Part shown: piece after piece, positions 24,139 through 26,237 of the stretch
Layout of the letters: each line of letters starts with the position of its first letter
Numbering within the stretch: position 1 is the first letter of the stretch
Translations under genes and position numbers: made by a program
Source of the DNA: LH-M37 sp032251315
Lineage (GTDB): Bacteria; Pseudomonadota; Gammaproteobacteria; SZUA-229
Assembly: GCA_032251315.1 (NCBI GenBank)
Contig: JAVVEE010000033.1
Location: 1-26,237, forward strand
DNA length: 26,237 nucleotides
Reading direction: 5' to 3'
The notes under the pieces: model-generated
Databases searched by the model: none
Told to the model about the DNA's origin: nothing
The model's input: the letters and a program-made list of their open reading frames with translations, nothing else

Positions 24139-25053
24139 TTACTTCTTTTTACGAATGCTGTGGCCACCGAAACCGGCACGCATGGCATTGAGCACCTTGC
24201 CTGCAAAGGTGGGATGCTGCCGACTGCGAAAACGCATTTGCAGTGCCAGCGTCAGCACCGGTGTCGGTACCGCCAGATCGATTGAATCCTGCACGGCCCA
24301 GCGACCCTCTCCTGAATCATCGACATAATCACTGAGTGTAGATAATTTTTTATCGTCGGCAAAAGCCTCGGCCATCAAATCCAGCAGCCAGGAACGCACC
24401 ACGCTGCCATGCTGCCAGATTTCTGAAACCTGCTGCAAGTCCAGATCCATCTCCTGCTTGACCTCCAGCATTTCGAAACCTTCGGCAAATGACTGCATCA
24501 TGCCGTACTCAATGCCATTGTGAACCATCTTCACATAATGCCCCGCCCCTGCCGGACCGACATGCCCCCAGCCCTTGTCTTTGGCCGGTGCCAGTGATTC
24601 CAGTGCGGGCCGAATCATGGCAATGGCGTGATCGCTGCCGCCGGCCATGATGCTGTAGCCGTTTTCCAGGCCCCAGATACCTCCGGAGGTGCCCGCATCC
24701 ACAAAGTGAATGTTCGATGTCAGTAGATCAGCCGCACGCTTTTTCGAGAGGTTAAAGTTGGAGTTGCCGCCGTCCACCAGCAGATCACCGCCGGTCATGC
24801 CCGCGCTGATCAAGGCTTCGATGCTTTGATCCACGAACTGATGCGGCACCATTAACCAGATAACCCGCGGCGGCATCAGTGCCTTAATTAATTTTTCAAG
24901 ACTGTTAACTGCGGTAACGTTAACCAGCTCATCGGCCAACGCGGTAGCGCTGTCAGCATCTATATCATAAACAGTGATTTCGTGACCGTCGCGTACCAGT
25001 CGCCGCACCATGTTTGCGCCCATTTTCCCCAGGCCGATCATCGCTAGTTTCAT
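24139..25053 (-). CDS. gnd: 6-phosphogluconate dehydrogenase, short decarboxylating form
   Basis: The enzyme oxidatively decarboxylates 6-phosphogluconate to ribulose-5-phosphate. At 304 residues it belongs to the short class (YqeC/GndA-like), not the ~468-residue enterobacterial form. The Rossmann loop is GLGKMGANMVRRL (7-19), and an acidic residue D30 ends the second strand (TVYD), where NADP-dependent enzymes have Asn-Arg; this favours NAD (inferred). The substrate signature is DAGTSGGIWGLENGYSIMAGG and the catalytic region is HYVKMVHNGIEYGMMQ. The start at 25053 has AAGGTGA a few bases upstream. It is the first gene of gnd-zwf-pgl, so the pathway order in the operon is last enzyme first. 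Confidence 0.94.
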   Translation of the reverse strand: MKLAMIGLGKMGANMVRRLVRDGHEITVYDIDADSATALADELVNVTAVNSLEKLIKALMPPRVIWLMVPHQFVDQSIEALISAGMTGGDLLVDGGNSNFNLSKKRAADLLTSNIHFVDAGTSGGIWGLENGYSIMAGGSDHAIAMIRPALESLAPAKDKGWGHVGPAGAGHYVKMVHNGIEYGMMQSFAEGFEMLEVKQEMDLDLQQVSEIWQHGSVVRSWLLDLMAEAFADDKKLSTLSDYVDDSGEGRWAVQDSIDLAVPTPVLTLALQMRFRSRQHPTFAGKVLNAMRAGFGGHSIRKKK

Positions 25054-25736
25054 ATATCACCTTTTCGATTAATTTTAATTACTGCCTTCATCCATAGCGC
25101 GCTTCACAGTTTCTACACGCAAAGTTCATGCCTATCAAGCTAACTTTCAGGAGCGGTGAGTTTGCAGTTTACTTTATGCCACCAGTGTAGCGGTTTTATG
25201 ACCCATAGCATTACTAATAATACCAATGCAATTACGGTCAATTTTGATGCTTTTGCTGAATATCACGCACCATTATCGGGTGAATAATGCATGCCAATGC
25301 CTACCACACGCTAAAGCCTGCCATGATAACGCCAATGCCTATTGAAATAGGCATTGGAATAGCCGGTAAATTTTATCAGTCTGTTAGCGATATTTTCGCA
25401 GGTGCAGGAGCTGCCAGTCTATGGCCGGCACACTTTAGACGGGTTTTATCATTCGAGACACAGCCGGCTCACCGCCTGTTTACTATCTGTGCCTAAAGTG
25501 CTGATACGAATAAACAGTGCTGTTGAAATATTGCAAATTCAGTCCTGAGATTTTTTAACGCAGATTATGTGGGTATGGCATCTATTTTAATCCTCGTCAT
25601 GGAATCGTTATTTTGTTCCGCGTATAAATGGAAATAGCGTAAAGTAACTATTACGCTACACATTGAGTGTAAATAGCTTGTTTATCCAATTGCCTACGTA
25701 ACCGTAACAAGGTGTAATAAAATTGTTACAGTAAAG
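25054..25736. other. Non-coding spacer upstream of the gnd operon
   Basis: No gene is convincing in these 680 bp; a 69-codon frame at 25287-25496 has no ribosome-binding site or family resemblance. A 12-bp inverted repeat CCAATGCCTATT (25332-25343) / AATAGGCATTGG (25346-25357) has a very short loop, and part of it (GCCAATGCCTA) is repeated directly at 25293-25303. Another hairpin is TAGCGTAA (25635-25642) / TTACGCTA (25651-25658). The gnd promoter should lie near the 25054 end. Confidence 0.5.
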
Positions 25737-25794
25737 TGGACCCCATATTCCGGACAGTAGTTTAAGCTGTACTCTGGCATTGAGGATCAGCAAG

Positions 25795-26094
25795 ATGAGT
25801 GAAAAGAAAAAGCGCAAAGTGCATACCCCTGAATTCAAGGCAAAGGTAGGTCTTGAAGCATTGAAGGGCGTGAAGACGATCAATGAGATTGGTCAGGAAT
25901 ATAATATTCACCCGGTGCAGGTCGGCCAATGGAAAAAAGCGATACAGGAGGAAGCCAAATGCCTGTTTGAAGGCAAGCGAGGCCCCAAACCTGTCGCTCT
26001 GCACCAAGAGCCCGAGCGGCTCTACAGCGAGATCGGTAAGCTCAAGATGGAGCTGGACTGGCTGAAAAAAAAGTCCGGGATCAGCCTGCCGTGA
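25795..26094 (+). CDS. IS3-family transposase OrfA
   Basis: This is the DNA-binding subunit of an IS3-type transposase. The 99-residue product begins with a basic stretch (MSEKKKRKVHTPEFKAKVGLEA), followed by a helix-turn-helix (INEIGQEYNIHPVQVGQWKKA, about residues 28-49) and a C-terminal leucine-rich coiled coil (IGKLKMELDWLKKK) used for dimerisation. The ATG at 25795 has GAGGA 8 nt upstream; a TTG at 25780 is in frame but overlaps that site. A run of eight A near the 3' end (26065-26072) is a likely -1 frameshift site giving the OrfAB fusion transposase. Confidence 0.92.
   Translation: MSEKKKRKVHTPEFKAKVGLEALKGVKTINEIGQEYNIHPVQVGQWKKAIQEEAKCLFEGKRGPKPVALHQEPERLYSEIGKLKMELDWLKKKSGISLP
26065..26072 (+). 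promoter_or_regulatory. Candidate -1 ribosomal frameshift site (A8)
   Basis: Eight consecutive A lie at the end of orfA. After a -1 slip here the frame stays open into orfB (KVRDQPAVIRQSW...). IS3-family elements commonly make the active OrfAB protein by slippage on A-rich heptamers; the use of this site is inferred. Confidence 0.55.
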
Positions 26095-26237
26095 TCCGGC
26101 AATCGTGGGTGTCACCGACCGAAGCGCTCTCAGTGGTGCGCCAGTGTGAATTGACAGCAGTGACGCGCTCGACGGTGTACGCACACCGTCATCCAGTCAT
26201 CATTGATGAGCATCAGCGCTTGCTGTGCCGGTTGATG
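26091..26237 (+). CDS. IS3-family transposase OrfB, N-terminal fragment cut by window end
   Basis: The frame opens with a GTG that overlaps the orfA stop (GTGA) and runs without a stop to the window edge, 49 codons. The visible part (VIRQSWVSPTEALSVVRQC..., TRSTVYAHRHP) resembles the N-terminal region of IS3 OrfB ahead of the DDE integrase core, which is not reached. It could be made separately by coupling or as OrfAB through the A8 site. Whether the gene is intact cannot be seen. Confidence 0.8.
   Translation, partial: MIRQSWVSPTEALSVVRQCELTAVTRSTVYAHRHPVIIDEHQRLLCRLM

Larger units (their letters stand above)
25737..26237 (+). mobile_element. IS3-family insertion sequence, left part
   Basis: The putative left end TGGACCCC is followed by TTCCGGACAG, then by orfA and the beginning of orfB in the -1 frame, the usual IS3 layout. 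The right end and any target duplication lie beyond the window, so the exact boundary at about 25737 is inferred from the terminal-like sequence and the spacing to orfA. Confidence 0.75.

Noticed and set aside
25287..25496. 69-codon plus-strand frame upstream of the IS element
   Set aside because: No ribosome-binding site, the frame crosses a strong hairpin, and there is no family resemblance.
25697..25713. CGTAACAAGGT, as in the 3' end of 16S rRNA
   Set aside because: Only about 11 bases match. The flanks do not continue the rRNA sequence and no anti-Shine-Dalgarno CCTCC end follows.

Overview
The window reads as chromosomal DNA from a Gram-negative proteobacterium, most likely a gammaproteobacterium. 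Support comes from a general outer-membrane porin with a signal peptide, a divergent ilvA/rpiA pair, enterobacterial-length pgi, glgB and glgP, and REP-type palindromes in the intergenic spaces. No rRNA, tRNA or species-specific marker is present, so I do not name a genus. Most genes are central carbon metabolism; the accessory part consists of intergenic repeats and one IS3-family end.

Layout. 1-324: REP-like repeats. 325-2713: ilvA (minus) divergent from rpiA (plus). 2714-3246: repeats, including a heptamer tandem array. 3247-4565: a porin gene with its terminator and a candidate promoter. 4680-4802: another REP-like unit. 4874-7579: pgi-glk operon (minus). 7793-9595: a 134-bp foldback repeat followed by phosphoglucomutase (plus). 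9786-16723: a tight minus-strand operon glgC, GH57 enzyme, malQ, glgP. 16724-17551: a long AT-rich divergent spacer carrying a second copy of the 134-bp element. 17552-21228: glgB-glgA with ATGA overlap (plus). 21459-21662: a small SAP-like four-cysteine protein (minus), preceded by the third 134-bp element. 21917-25053: gnd-zwf-pgl operon (minus). 25054-25736: non-coding. 25737-end: left end of an IS3-family insertion sequence, cut by the window edge.

The genes form one carbon-storage and hexose-phosphate hub. Glk and Pgi handle glucose and fructose-6-P. Pgm makes glucose-1-P. GlgC, GlgA and GlgB build glycogen. GlgP, MalQ and probably the GH57 enzyme remodel or degrade it. Zwf, Pgl and Gnd send glucose-6-P through the oxidative pentose phosphate pathway to ribulose-5-P, which RpiA isomerises. 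No glgX-type debranching enzyme is seen here.

The most unusual signal is the 134-bp foldback element. Its three copies are 132-134/134 identical, and each lies in the same orientation 37-93 bp upstream of a start codon (pgm, glgB and the SAP-like gene). It is either a recently spread non-autonomous mobile element or a shared 5'-leader structure, and the sequence alone does not decide between these.
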